A DNA stretch of 64,000 nucleotides. Origin: Bacillus sp. SA1-12 (GTDB lineage: Bacteria > Bacillota > Bacilli > Bacillales > Bacillaceae). Numbering within the stretch: the first letter of the stretch is position 1; each line of letters opens with the position of its first letter. A program made the translations under genes and the position numbers. The notes under the pieces were generated by a model that ran no database searches, had not been told where the DNA came from, and saw only the letters and a program-made list of their open reading frames with translations. The DNA lies in the NCBI RefSeq assembly GCF_000981385.1, contig NZ_LATZ01000134.1, forward strand, positions 1-64,000. The letters run 5' to 3'. Positions 1 to 7,272 of the stretch are shown piece after piece.

Positions 1-36
1 AACCCCATTTCAAATCCTTGATTTGAAATGGGGTTT
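1..36. repeat. Near-perfect palindrome beside the transposase gene
   Basis: Arms of 16 bases (AACCCCATTTCAAATC and its complement) flank a 3-base loop. It lies 20 bp past the transposase stop codon. It could be the transposase terminator or part of the insertion-sequence end. The window begins here, so the choice cannot be made. Confidence 0.6.
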
Positions 37-55
37 GCATTTTCTCTTTATTTTC

Positions 56-1411
56 TTAGGCTGGGCATGGATACTTCCATGCCCAGTTTGCCATTTTCTT
101 GAGATTCATGGCAGCAAAAGTTAGCATCGCCTGCATGGCCACTTTTTTAATTCCTCTTAAAGTGGTCCATCGCATACCATGCTTTTCTTTAGCATCTGCA
201 AAGACACGTTCTATTGTCTCTTTTCGTTTAGCGTATATGCTTTTATTCATTTCTGTATGCCGTAAATGATTAACTTCATCAATGTTATCTTCCCAAATAT
301 GTCGGTGAATCATTTTCCTCTTGTTCTTACTTTGTGTACAGGAATCAAGGAGTGGGCAATCCTTACAAATGGCTGGATTTGATGCGTATTGTCTGTAACC
401 ATCCCTGGTCGTTGTACGGTAAGGAAGTATTTGATCCTTCGGACAAATATAACAATCATAATATTCATCGTAGACATATTCATATTTTTTCATGAATTCA
501 TCTTTAGTGTGGGGTCTTGTGTAAGGCATAACAGGTCTAATTTCTTTGTCCATTAAATATTTCGCAACGGGTGGAGTTTTATATCCTACGTCTCCAGCAA
601 GAGCATTAGGCTTGCCTACTTTTTCAATCAATTCATCTACAAGAGGATTTATTACCTGACTATCGTGTACATTTCCACTGGTCACTTGATTGGCAAGTAT
701 AAATCCCTTATTGTCACAAACTGTGTGAAAGGAGTAGGCAAATTGTTTCTCTCGTTCATTTTTAACATAATAGCCACTTTCAGGATCAGTTGTGCTTACT
801 TTAATTTCTTTCGTCTCCGCCTTTGTTTGAGGGGGTAAAGGCTTTTTTCCATGTGCAATTCGATCTTCGTTTATCTCTTCTTCTAGTTGAGTTTGATAGC
901 TTTTTGTTTCTGCTTTGACAGCTTCTTTTATAAACTTCCTCTTGTTTGCATTTGCTTTAACATGTGTAGAGTCTATAAAAACAACAGAAGGATCAACAAA
1001 CCCTTTTTCTATAGCTTCATTAAGAATATGGTAAAAAATCTTCTCAAAAAGATCAGTGTCTTTAAATCGTCTCTCATAGTTTTTACCGAAGGTGGAAAAG
1101 TGGGGAATCTTTTTATTGAAGTCAAAACCTAAAAACCAGCGATACGCAACGCTCGTATCAATCTCATCTATTGTTTTTCTCATTGATTTAATTCCGAATA
1201 CATATTGAATAAATACCATCTTTATTAACACAACAGGGTCGATACTTGGACGACCATTATCCAAACAATACAAATCTTCAACTAAGTCATAAATAAAACT
1301 AAAACCAATAGCGGCTTCAATCTTTCGAACAAGATGATTAGCAGGAACTACTTCATCAAGTGCAATCATCGATATTTGATAACGACCTTCCATTGATTGT
1401 TTCGATAACAT
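56..1411 (-). CDS. IS1182-family DDE transposase, intact
   Basis: This 451-residue protein would catalyse cut-and-paste transposition of its own element. It has the layout of IS1182/IS5-group enzymes: an N-terminal DUF772-like helical part (about residues 10-110, with [13 protein letters not shown]), a first catalytic Asp in [14 protein letters not shown], a second Asp in [11 protein letters not shown], a Cys-rich insertion ([18 protein letters not shown]), and the terminal Glu region [20 protein letters not shown]. All three acidic residues are present and there is no frameshift, so it may be active. It reads toward the left edge and is not part of the neighbouring bshB2 operon. Family assignment is firm; activity is inference. 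Confidence 0.9.
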   Translation of the reverse strand: MLSKQSMEGRYQISMIALDEVVPANHLVRKIEAAIGFSFIYDLVEDLYCLDNGRPSIDPVVLIKMVFIQYVFGIKSMRKTIDEIDTSVAYRWFLGFDFNKKIPHFSTFGKNYERRFKDTDLFEKIFYHILNEAIEKGFVDPSVVFIDSTHVKANANKRKFIKEAVKAETKSYQTQLEEEINEDRIAHGKKPLPPQTKAETKEIKVSTTDPESGYYVKNEREKQFAYSFHTVCDNKGFILANQVTSGNVHDSQVINPLVDELIEKVGKPNALAGDVGYKTPPVAKYLMDKEIRPVMPYTRPHTKDEFMKKYEYVYDEYYDCYICPKDQILPYRTTTRDGYRQYASNPAICKDCPLLDSCTQSKNKRKMIHRHIWEDNIDEVNHLRHTEMNKSIYAKRKETIERVFADAKEKHGMRWTTLRGIKKVAMQAMLTFAAMNLKKMANWAWKYPCPA

Positions 1412-1451
1412 ATATTTGCACCCCTCAAACCAACTTTACTTCTTTATTCGA

Positions 1452-1500
1452 CAAAAAAAGCTTGTAGACCTGCCTGAATATCAGACTTTGTCTACAAGCT
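1452..1500 (-). terminator. Rho-independent terminator of bshB2
   Basis: An 11-bp perfect stem (AGCTTGTAGAC with GTCTACAAGCT) is followed on the minus strand by a run of seven T. It lies downstream of bshB2. A second short hairpin (AAGCTAATTCT with AGAATTAGCTT, 1504-1528) sits between it and the gene. Confidence 0.8.
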
Positions 1501-1552
1501 GAAAGCTAATTCTATTTAGAATTAGCTTTTTGTAATATTTAATGAGGTTAAA

Positions 1553-2218
1553 TTAATCTTTCCAATTATACGTATAGTACACTTCTGTTTCAAACCAATG
1601 CTTAGCTTCTGGATCTTTATTCAACAGTTTTTCCTCCATTTGCTTTAGCATTCCCTCCGTTTGTGAACGATGAGCCTTAAGAGCATTAAATTTGATATCT
1701 GCTACATCAGTTATATTGATTGTGACATCAGGATCCCCAATTTTCTCAAATCGATCATTGGAAAATGCTAAACAATATGTTAATGGGCGCTTTTCAACCG
1801 GTCGTCTTTTCAACGCACGGATCACAGCTGCCCCACAAGCATCATGATCAGGATGTACGGCAAAACCTGGATAAAAGGTTACAACAAGTGATGGTTCAAT
1901 TTCATCAATAATCTTTTCCATCATATCTGCCAAAAGTTCATCATCTTCAAACTCAATAGTTTTATCACGTAAACCAAGCATTCTTAAATCTTGAATACCC
2001 ATGGCTTCACAAGCAGCTTCTAGCTCTTTTTTACGGATAAGCGGCAAGGATTCACGATTTGCAAATAAAGGGTTCCCCATATTTCTTCCCATCTCGCCTA
2101 ATGTACCGCAAGCATAAGTTACAGGAATACCTGCTTTTCTTTTTTGTGCAATCAGTCCTGCAACACCGAACGATTCGTCATCAGGATGTGGCAAGATTAC
2201 TAGAACATGTTCTTTCAT
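1553..2218 (-). CDS. bshB2: Bacillithiol biosynthesis deacetylase BshB2 (YojG)
   Basis: BshB2 removes the acetyl group from GlcNAc-malate during synthesis of bacillithiol, the main low-molecular-weight thiol of Bacillus. The 221-residue protein is a PIG-L/LmbE-type zinc deacetylase: the metal motif HPDDE is at residues 11-15 and the second motif HPDHD at 122-126, both intact. A clear ribosome site (AAGGAG, 8 nt from the ATG) supports the start. It follows the yojF homologue in the same direction with a 48-bp gap, the same pairing as yojF-yojG in B. subtilis, where the family has been described as a second BshB enzyme. Cytosolic. Confidence 0.9.
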   Translation of the reverse strand: MKEHVLVILPHPDDESFGVAGLIAQKRKAGIPVTYACGTLGEMGRNMGNPLFANRESLPLIRKKELEAACEAMGIQDLRMLGLRDKTIEFEDDELLADMMEKIIDEIEPSLVVTFYPGFAVHPDHDACGAAVIRALKRRPVEKRPLTYCLAFSNDRFEKIGDPDVTINITDVADIKFNALKAHRSQTEGMLKQMEEKLLNKDPEAKHWFETEVYYTYNWKD

Positions 2219-2266
2219 ACTTCAATCTCCTTTTTTTACAAAGAATTTAATTTACTCCATATTGAC

Positions 2267-2617
2267 TTAATATTTAAAAGGATTCTCACTTATTTGTAAT
2301 GCAATGGCCAATTGACCTTCTGAGTTGTGTCCGGCCATAAGCAGCTGATTTTCTTCATTGTAATGAAAATCAGTTAACCCTTCGGCATAGATCCAGCCCT
2401 CAGCCAGCTTTAACCCAACACGGTAAGGACCATTTCCTGTAATTTTTGCTTGATTATAAACTACCTTAGTATTGCGAATGAAAGCAACCACAGTCATGTT
2501 TGATTCGTTTTTATGGGCTGAATAAGCACCAGTAGTTGTTTCTAAATGAATATATACTTGTTTATTTAAAAATTGATCAAGATATGCTTGTACATCCTTC
2601 TTATTTATAGGTAACAT
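2267..2617 (-). CDS. yojF: YojF/DUF1806 family protein
   Basis: This 116-residue protein matches YojF, a conserved partner gene of bshB2 whose biochemical role is not established. No membrane segment or signal peptide is visible; it reads as a compact beta-rich domain (for example TTTGAYSAHKNESNMTVVAF). An upstream in-frame ATG would add eight residues, but the ribosome site AAGGAGG lies inside that extension and is spaced correctly for the ATG that begins MLPINKKDVQ, so the shorter form is chosen. It is likely co-transcribed with bshB2 and so may assist bacillithiol metabolism; that link is inference from context. Confidence 0.85.
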   Translation of the reverse strand: MLPINKKDVQAYLDQFLNKQVYIHLETTTGAYSAHKNESNMTVVAFIRNTKVVYNQAKITGNGPYRVGLKLAEGWIYAEGLTDFHYNEENQLLMAGHNSEGQLAIALQISENPFKY

Positions 2618-2667
2618 TATTAAATCCTCCTTCATAACCATTTATTATAAGCTTCACAGTTTCCACT

Positions 2668-2931
2668 TTAATTTTTAACTTCTTCTAATACCTTGCTGTG
2701 CAATTCAATTAATTTAACTTTATAAGTATCAGGTAATGATGATGAAATAATTCTTTTAATAGCTGAATGAAATTTCACATCCGGTGTTTTTCTTATCCGC
2801 GGGTGTGTCATTTCGTCCTTCAGCTCTATTACAATGGAAGACCAAAGTGTTTCAAATTCATCCTCTTTTACATGTAATGAACGATTTACCCATAATTGTC
2901 GATAAGCATCTAATAATTCCTTAGCATCCAT
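2668..2931 (-). CDS. Small helical protein of unknown function
   Basis: The 87-residue product is charged and predicted largely helical (MDAKELLDAYRQLWVNRS at the start, VKLIELHSKVLEEVKN at the end), with no signal peptide or membrane segment. A ribosome site (GGGAG) precedes the ATG. It sits between the RarD-like permease (15 bp away) and yojF (50 bp away), all on the minus strand, so it is probably in one operon with them. I do not recognise a family, and no function can be assigned from sequence alone. Confidence 0.65.
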   Translation of the reverse strand: MDAKELLDAYRQLWVNRSLHVKEDEFETLWSSIVIELKDEMTHPRIRKTPDVKFHSAIKRIISSSLPDTYKVKLIELHSKVLEEVKN

Positions 2932-2946
2932 TCCTATGTTCTCCCT

Positions 2947-3888
2947 TTATAAACCAATTGACTTTTTTCTTGTACGTCTTATTTCCACTTTACTTAAGTA
3001 TTTTGAGTTAGATAATGTAAATAGAATTAACGCACTCCAAATAAACGAAAAGGTAATGATTTCAATAGTAGAAAAAGGTTCTTTGTATAAAACAATCCCA
3101 ATAATCAAGGTGATTGTTGGTGCAATATACTGTAAAACACCGACCATGTATAATGGAATGCGCTGGGCACCACTTGCAAATAGCAATAAAGGTAATGCAG
3201 TTGCAATCCCAGCACCAACCAATAACGCATTTGTCGATATATCAAATGCAAGAAACTCTGCTTTCCCATTGCTGAAAATCAACCATAAATAATAAGCAGC
3301 AATTGGAGTTACCACCAATGTTTCGAAAGTTAGCCCGATGGCAGGACTTAGCTTTGTCATCTTTTTTGTTAATCCATAGAGGCCAAAACTTAATGCCAAT
3401 GTAAGTGCAATCCATGGAACCTGACCATAATGGAGTGTCATAATCATTACTCCAATAGCGGCAATAAGAAAAGAGACCTTTTGCAAAAGATTTAGCTTTT
3501 CCTTAAAAAAGATCATCCCTAAAAGCACACTAATTAAAGGATTTATGTAGTATCCTAAGCTTGCCTCAATCATATTGTCATGGTTAACAGACCATATATA
3601 GACGAACCAATTAATGCTAATTAGCAATGATGACAATAGTAAAGAAAAAAATAACAAAGGCTGTTTGATGATCCTTTGGCTTGCAGTCTTAACATTTTTC
3701 CATTCTTTTTTAAATGTTAGTAAAACGATCATAAACATAAAGGACCAGAAAATTCGATGTGCCAATATTTCTTCTGCTGATACATGTTCAACCATTTTCC
3801 AATATAAAGGCAAAATTCCCCAAAGAAAATAAGATCCTGCAGTATAAAAAAGACCTATTTTGTATGTACTCATTTCTGATGTATTCAT
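2947..3888 (-). CDS. rarD: RarD-like EamA/DMT-superfamily permease
   Basis: A polytopic membrane protein of 313 residues with about ten hydrophobic segments and the internal duplication of EamA transporters. The opening GLFYTAGSYFLWGILPLYWK is typical of the RarD branch, as is HRIFWSFMFM near residue 45. The natural substrate of this branch is not settled. The C-terminus is basic (RRTRKKS), as expected for a cytoplasmic tail. A ribosome site GAGG precedes the ATG. Position next to yojF-bshB2 matches yojE in B. subtilis. Export of a small metabolite is the best general inference. Confidence 0.85.
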   Translation of the reverse strand: MNTSEMSTYKIGLFYTAGSYFLWGILPLYWKMVEHVSAEEILAHRIFWSFMFMIVLLTFKKEWKNVKTASQRIIKQPLLFFSLLLSSLLISINWFVYIWSVNHDNMIEASLGYYINPLISVLLGMIFFKEKLNLLQKVSFLIAAIGVMIMTLHYGQVPWIALTLALSFGLYGLTKKMTKLSPAIGLTFETLVVTPIAAYYLWLIFSNGKAEFLAFDISTNALLVGAGIATALPLLLFASGAQRIPLYMVGVLQYIAPTITLIIGIVLYKEPFSTIEIITFSFIWSALILFTLSNSKYLSKVEIRRTRKKSIGL

Positions 3889-4030
3889 CTGATGACCTCA
3901 CTCCTTATTTACCTAATGACCATTATAAACATTAAGCTTTATGTCCTACAACATATACGCTTTACTAACCTATTTATAGACCCATGCATATCATGCTAAT
4001 ATCTATTTTTTAAGGTAAGGATGTGGAAGG

Positions 4031-4483
4031 ATGTTTCCTTGGAATAAGCAGTTTCCATTTGACCAAACAGGCTTTACCCAACACTTTAATAAAATGAATC
4101 CAAAGGAAGTTGAAAATTATATACAGACTGTTATGAAAAACGTTTTTGGAGGGGATTTATCACAACAATTCCCATTTCAAGGAGAGTTTTTGCAAAAAAA
4201 TAAGAATGAGAGATCTTTAAAGCAAGGGACTCCTGAAATATTTGAAACGAATGATTATATTTATGTAAAACTACCTGTATCAAATGAGGAAGTTGGCAAT
4301 TTAAAACTGCAGCACACCCGCCACCAATTTTTTATCCAGCGGGAGTCAGAAGAAACCATGCATATGTTGCCTGCTCCAGTTAAACGGAAAGGTACAAAAG
4401 CAAGGTATATCGACGGCTTCCTTGAAATCCAGTTTATTAAACTACAGGATGAGAGTATCTCTGAAGTTGAGATTTCTTTTTAA
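4031..4483 (+). CDS. HSP20/alpha-crystallin-like spore protein (GerT/CotM type)
   Basis: The 150-residue protein has a hydrophilic Gln/Phe-rich N-terminus and a C-terminal alpha-crystallin-like domain (about residues 65-150: TPEIFETNDYIYVKLPV, then GFLEIQFIKL). It is closest in layout to the small heat-shock-like coat and germination proteins GerT and CotM of Bacillus. These act in spore assembly or germination rather than as general chaperones. The ribosome-site context is mediocre (TAAGG about ten bases from the ATG). It is transcribed alone and followed by a terminator. Which paralogue it is cannot be decided here. Confidence 0.7.
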   Translation: MFPWNKQFPFDQTGFTQHFNKMNPKEVENYIQTVMKNVFGGDLSQQFPFQGEFLQKNKNERSLKQGTPEIFETNDYIYVKLPVSNEEVGNLKLQHTRHQFFIQRESEETMHMLPAPVKRKGTKARYIDGFLEIQFIKLQDESISEVEISF

Positions 4484-4509
4484 TCAACTTGAATCATTAA
4501 AAATTAGAA

Positions 4510-4538
4510 AACTACCTGTTTTCACAGGTAGCTTCTTT
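4510..4538 (+). terminator. Terminator after the HSP20-like gene
   Basis: The stem CTACCTG/CAGGTAG with a TTTT-containing loop is followed by a pyrimidine-rich tract, 27 bp after the stop codon. Confidence 0.7.
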
Positions 4539-4559
4539 TCTTTGTCCCACTCTTAACGG

Positions 4560-4905
4560 GCTTTAAATCCCCGCATCATTTTTCTAAAAATGTTTAGCTA
4601 TGTTGTGGGATAACTGATAAATGCCCGGTAAGAACCGACGAGGAATTGTTTTCCAAGTCAGGTGAGACATAAGGATGATTATTTAAACGTGAAAAGTCTC
4701 ACGATAGACTCTGTCATATGGAAAAATTCTTTTTAAAGCTTTGAAGAACAGGGCTTACAAGTGCAGTAAAGAGATAAGGACATATGTGTTTGACTGCCAT
4801 GGTTAGCTGCATAAACCTGACCACTCAGGAACGGAAGACAAGAAACATCTTCTATTCCTGAGTGACTTATTGTTCTAAAGATGGTCAAGGCACACCATCT
4901 TTTTA
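4560..4905 (+). ncRNA. Hairpin-rich gene-free stretch, candidate structured RNA
   Basis: No credible reading frame covers this stretch. It contains nested complementary arms: GTGAGAC (near 4664) with GTCTCAC (near 4698), and outside them GTCAGGT (near 4659) with ACCTGAC (near 4820). A strong hairpin ACTCAGGAA/TTCCTGAGT follows, and then AAGATGGT/ACCATCTT with a T tract, which would end a plus-strand transcript. This layout suggests an independent non-coding RNA of roughly 250-300 nt. I do not recognise 6S, tmRNA, SRP RNA, RNase P or a known riboswitch core in it. The strand is inferred from the final T run. Confidence 0.35.
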
Positions 4906-4909
4906 TTCC

Positions 4910-5119
4910 TTAATAAGGATAACCCCCGCCATAAGGGTAACCATAACCGTATCCATAACCCTTAGGAAAACCGCCATATGGATAATATGGGTAAAAAGGT
5001 GGTCTTGGTCTAAAAATGGCCGTTCCGACTAAACCGCCAAGTAATCCGCCTAAAAACGGTCCTCCAAAAAAGAACCTCTCACCTGGGTAAGGTCTATTGC
5101 GCATCATATAAGGTGACAT
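4910..5119 (-). CDS. Gly/Tyr/Pro-rich small protein
   Basis: A 69-residue protein starting MSPYMMRNRPYPGERF, with a short hydrophobic Gly-rich centre (GGPFLGGLLGGLVGTAIF) and a tail made of Tyr-Gly-Tyr-Pro runs. A strong ribosome site (GGAGG) precedes the ATG. The composition resembles spore-surface and inner-membrane-associated small proteins of Bacillus, but the family is not identified. It is monocistronic. Low complexity makes homology statements unsafe; expression during sporulation is only a guess. Confidence 0.6.
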   Translation of the reverse strand: MSPYMMRNRPYPGERFFFGGPFLGGLLGGLVGTAIFRPRPPFYPYYPYGGFPKGYGYGYGYPYGGGYPY

Positions 5120-5237
5120 TATTTACCTCCTCTACTATTTACCTACACTAAAAAGTATTCAAAAAAGTAAACATTGGAGTGGGCTAATAACTATTTTTAG
5201 GTAATTTGCTTATTTTTCTAGATTTAGACGTAACAAC

Positions 5238-5978
5238 TTACTCTTCATATATCATCTTTTTTGTCATTCCTCCGTCAATAACAAGATTAGTCCCTGTTAT
5301 AAAATCATTTTCCTCTATTGTTAAATACAAGCACGCCCTTGCAATATCTGATGGTTTTCCGACTCGTTTGGAAAAATGCTGCAAATGATCTATTTCACGT
5401 AATGATTCATATTCTCCAGTCTCAATCCAACCAGGTGAAATCGCATTCACCTGAATGTGATCTTCTCCTAATGAGGCTGCTAGGGCATGTGTTATTGCCA
5501 AAATACCCCCCTTTGCTGCCGCGTATGCCTCAGAATTTTTTTCAGACATGATTGCTCTTGTTGAGGCAATATTGATAATTTTCCCTCCCATAGGATTGAG
5601 TCTCATTTTTTTTGCTGCTTCTCGAGATGCAAACATAACACTTGTTAAATTCGTTGCAATGACTTTGTCCCACTCTTTGGACGTTATTTCATATGGAGAT
5701 ACCCATTTTGAAACCCCTGCATTATTAATTAAAATATCAATGGAATGGAACCGCTTTTTCGCTTCCGTCATCAGGGATTCAATTTCTGTTAGTTGAGAAA
5801 CATCTGTTTTAATAAAGTAAACTTGCAAGTTTTTGACAAGACAGTCATTTTCAAGTTTTCTTCCGCACTCTTCATCAATATCAGCAATAACAACGTTGTA
5901 TCCCTTCATTGCATATTGTAAAACAATCTCTTTGCCTATCCCCTTTGACCCTCCTGTAACGATAACGGTTTTTGCCAT
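5238..5978 (-). CDS. Short-chain dehydrogenase/reductase
   Basis: The 246-residue protein is a classical SDR: nucleotide motif TGGSKGIG at residues 8-15, NNAGVS near 88, a Ser-Tyr-Lys active site with YAAAK near 153, and the substrate-loop sequence SPGWIETGEYESL. It should use NAD(P)H on an unidentified alcohol or carbonyl. Its start is only 4 bp after the stop of the yodB homologue, so it is very probably co-transcribed with that redox-sensing repressor. In B. subtilis yodB is not, to my knowledge, followed by such a gene. A role in detoxifying reactive carbonyls or quinones is inference from that linkage. Confidence 0.85.
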   Translation of the reverse strand: MAKTVIVTGGSKGIGKEIVLQYAMKGYNVVIADIDEECGRKLENDCLVKNLQVYFIKTDVSQLTEIESLMTEAKKRFHSIDILINNAGVSKWVSPYEITSKEWDKVIATNLTSVMFASREAAKKMRLNPMGGKIINIASTRAIMSEKNSEAYAAAKGGILAITHALAASLGEDHIQVNAISPGWIETGEYESLREIDHLQHFSKRVGKPSDIARACLYLTIEENDFITGTNLVIDGGMTKKMIYEE

Positions 5979-5982
5979 TTAC

Positions 5983-6303
5983 TTAGTCCTCCTCAGGAAC
6001 ACAATATCTATTAGCCCAGATTCCAATTTCTCGCACCACACCTTCCAGGCTTTTCCCCTTATCAGTTAATTGGTAAATCACTTTAACTGGAGTTTCATCA
6101 ATTACAATTCTTTCTAAAAGCCCTTCATTTTCCAATTCCTTTAGACGCTCAGATAACATCTTTTGACTAATACTAGGGATAATGTCTGTCAAATCCTTAA
6201 ACCTTTTAGGGCCATCTAATAAAACATGAATGATAATTCCAATCCAGCGTTTACCTAAAAGACGAAAGGCTGATTCCATCTTTGGACAAAGATTGATTGA
6301 CAT
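5983..6303 (-). CDS. yodB: YodB-type HxlR/MarR-DUF24 redox-sensing repressor
   Basis: The 106-residue winged-helix protein closely follows YodB: MSINLCPKMESAFRLLGKRW carries the conserved sensor Cys at position 6, followed by DGPKRFKDL and the recognition segment SISQKMLSERLKELE. A second Cys near the C-terminus (NRYC) could form the intersubunit disulfide known for YodB. In B. subtilis YodB represses yodC, azoR1 and spx-related promoters and is inactivated by quinones and diamide. Here it is divergent from yodC, with an operator candidate between them. The ribosome site AAGGAG supports the start. Confidence 0.9.
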   Translation of the reverse strand: MSINLCPKMESAFRLLGKRWIGIIIHVLLDGPKRFKDLTDIIPSISQKMLSERLKELENEGLLERIVIDETPVKVIYQLTDKGKSLEGVVREIGIWANRYCVPEED

Positions 6304-6328
6304 TTTTTTCGCTCCTTGTTTTTAATTC

Positions 6329-6357
6329 TTGACTCATTTTATCACATCTATTATGAT
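6329..6357 (+). promoter_or_regulatory. Sigma-A type promoter for yodC
   Basis: TTGACT and TATGAT are separated by exactly 17 bases, near consensus. Transcription would begin around 6364 and read into the operator candidate and yodC. Confidence 0.75.
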
Positions 6358-6375
6358 ATGAGAGATGTTACACAA

Positions 6376-6390
6376 CTTACGAAAAGTAAG
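6376..6390. promoter_or_regulatory. Candidate YodB operator
   Basis: The perfect palindrome CTTACGAAAAGTAAG lies about 12 bp past the predicted start of the yodC transcript and 73 bp from the divergent yodB start. Known YodB sites are short inverted repeats of TAC/GTA type, which this resembles. A second TTACTTT-AAAGTTA arrangement follows at about 6395-6419. Confidence 0.55.
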
Positions 6391-6449
6391 TTTATTACTT
6401 TTAGTATAAAAGAAAGTTACTATAAATTCAACTAAGGAGGCAATTCAAT

Positions 6450-7073
6450 ATGAATGCAACAAATACATCTGATTTATTATCTGTATTTAAAGAACGTGCA
6501 TCTGTACGTAACTATGATTCAAGTGCTGAAATTTCTAAAGAAGAAGTAGCTGAGATATTAACCTATACAACAAAGGCACCTTCAGCTTGGAATCTCCAGC
6601 ATTGGCATTTTACTGTATTTAAGAGCAAGGAGTCAAAGGAAAGATTACTTCCCATTGCTTTTAATCAAAGTCAAATTGTTGAATCATCGGCTGTTATTGC
6701 GATTTTAGGAGACCTTGAAGCAAACAAAAATACAGATCAAGTATATGATCCTTTAGTAGAAGCAGGTTATATGACTTCAGAAATAAAAGATACACTAGCA
6801 GGGCAAATTGATCGTGCATATACAGATAAAGGATTCGCAAGGGATGCGGCTTTTTCGAATGCTTCATTAGCTGCAATGCAATTAATGCTTGTTGCAAAAA
6901 CCAAGGGGTATGACTCTTGCGCAATTGGCGGCTTTAATAAAGATTTATTCATGAAGGAATTCAATATTACAAACAGGTATGTTCCAATCATGCTCATTTC
7001 CCTTGGAAAAGCCGTAAAACCAGCCCATCAAAGCAACCGTTTAGACTTAGACAATGTTTCAACATGGTTATAG
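6450..7073 (+). CDS. yodC: Nitroreductase family protein YodC
   Basis: A 207-residue FMN-dependent oxidoreductase with the nitroreductase fold. RASVRNYD near residue 16, KAPSAWNLQHWHF near 47, ARDAAFSNASLAAMQLML near 130 and CAIGGFNKDLF near 160 are family hallmarks, and the protein tracks B. subtilis YodC along its length, ending STWL. It probably reduces quinones or nitro compounds with NAD(P)H in the cytosol. A strong AAGGAGG site precedes the ATG. The promoter and YodB operator upstream indicate induction by electrophile stress. Confidence 0.9.
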   Translation: MNATNTSDLLSVFKERASVRNYDSSAEISKEEVAEILTYTTKAPSAWNLQHWHFTVFKSKESKERLLPIAFNQSQIVESSAVIAILGDLEANKNTDQVYDPLVEAGYMTSEIKDTLAGQIDRAYTDKGFARDAAFSNASLAAMQLMLVAKTKGYDSCAIGGFNKDLFMKEFNITNRYVPIMLISLGKAVKPAHQSNRLDLDNVSTWL

Positions 7074-7077
7074 TCAA

Positions 7078-7205
7078 AAGCGGAAGCGCCTTAATTAGCG
7101 AAGGGGCTAGGCAGATAAATGGGTAACGTCAATCTTCATGAATGCACATGCAAGTCAAGTGCTTCGAAGCTGATACATGAGCACTAATCCACAGTACTGC
7201 TTTTA
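7078..7205. repeat. Dispersed-repeat remnant starting AAAGCGGAAGCGCC
   Basis: The opening AAAAGCGGAAGCGCC recurs as AAAAGCGAAAGCGCC at 36944 and in weaker form near 40450. The rest of the segment is diverged and non-coding. It looks like a decayed copy of an intergenic repeat placed between a gene end and its terminator. Confidence 0.45.
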
Positions 7206-7210
7206 AAAAT

Positions 7211-7263
7211 AAAAAAGGCAGAACTCTCAGATTGCTTTATAGCAATAGAAAGTTTTGCCTTTT
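7211..7263. terminator. Bidirectional terminator between yodC and ctpA
   Basis: AAAAAAGGCAgAACT pairs with AGTTTTGCCTTTT around an inner stem ATTGCTTTAT/ATAGCAAT region. T runs exist on both strands, so it can end both convergent genes. Confidence 0.8.
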
Positions 7264-7272
7264 CATCAATAT

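Larger units (their letters stand above)
1..1440 (-). mobile_element. IS1182-type insertion sequence, ends not resolved
   Basis: The element is inferred from a single full-length DDE transposase gene flanked by unrelated chromosomal genes. The right end should fall between the transposase start (1411) and the bshB2 terminator that begins near 1452. The left end may lie outside the window. I could not find a matching terminal inverted repeat pair or a target duplication, so the stated limits are approximate. Confidence 0.5.

Noticed and set aside
887-1132. Plus-strand frame inside the transposase
   Set aside because: Antisense shadow of the transposase, no start signal.
4560-4870. 6S RNA
   Set aside because: Size and pairing are suggestive, but I could not identify the conserved central bulge or a known 6S sequence; kept only as an unnamed RNA candidate.
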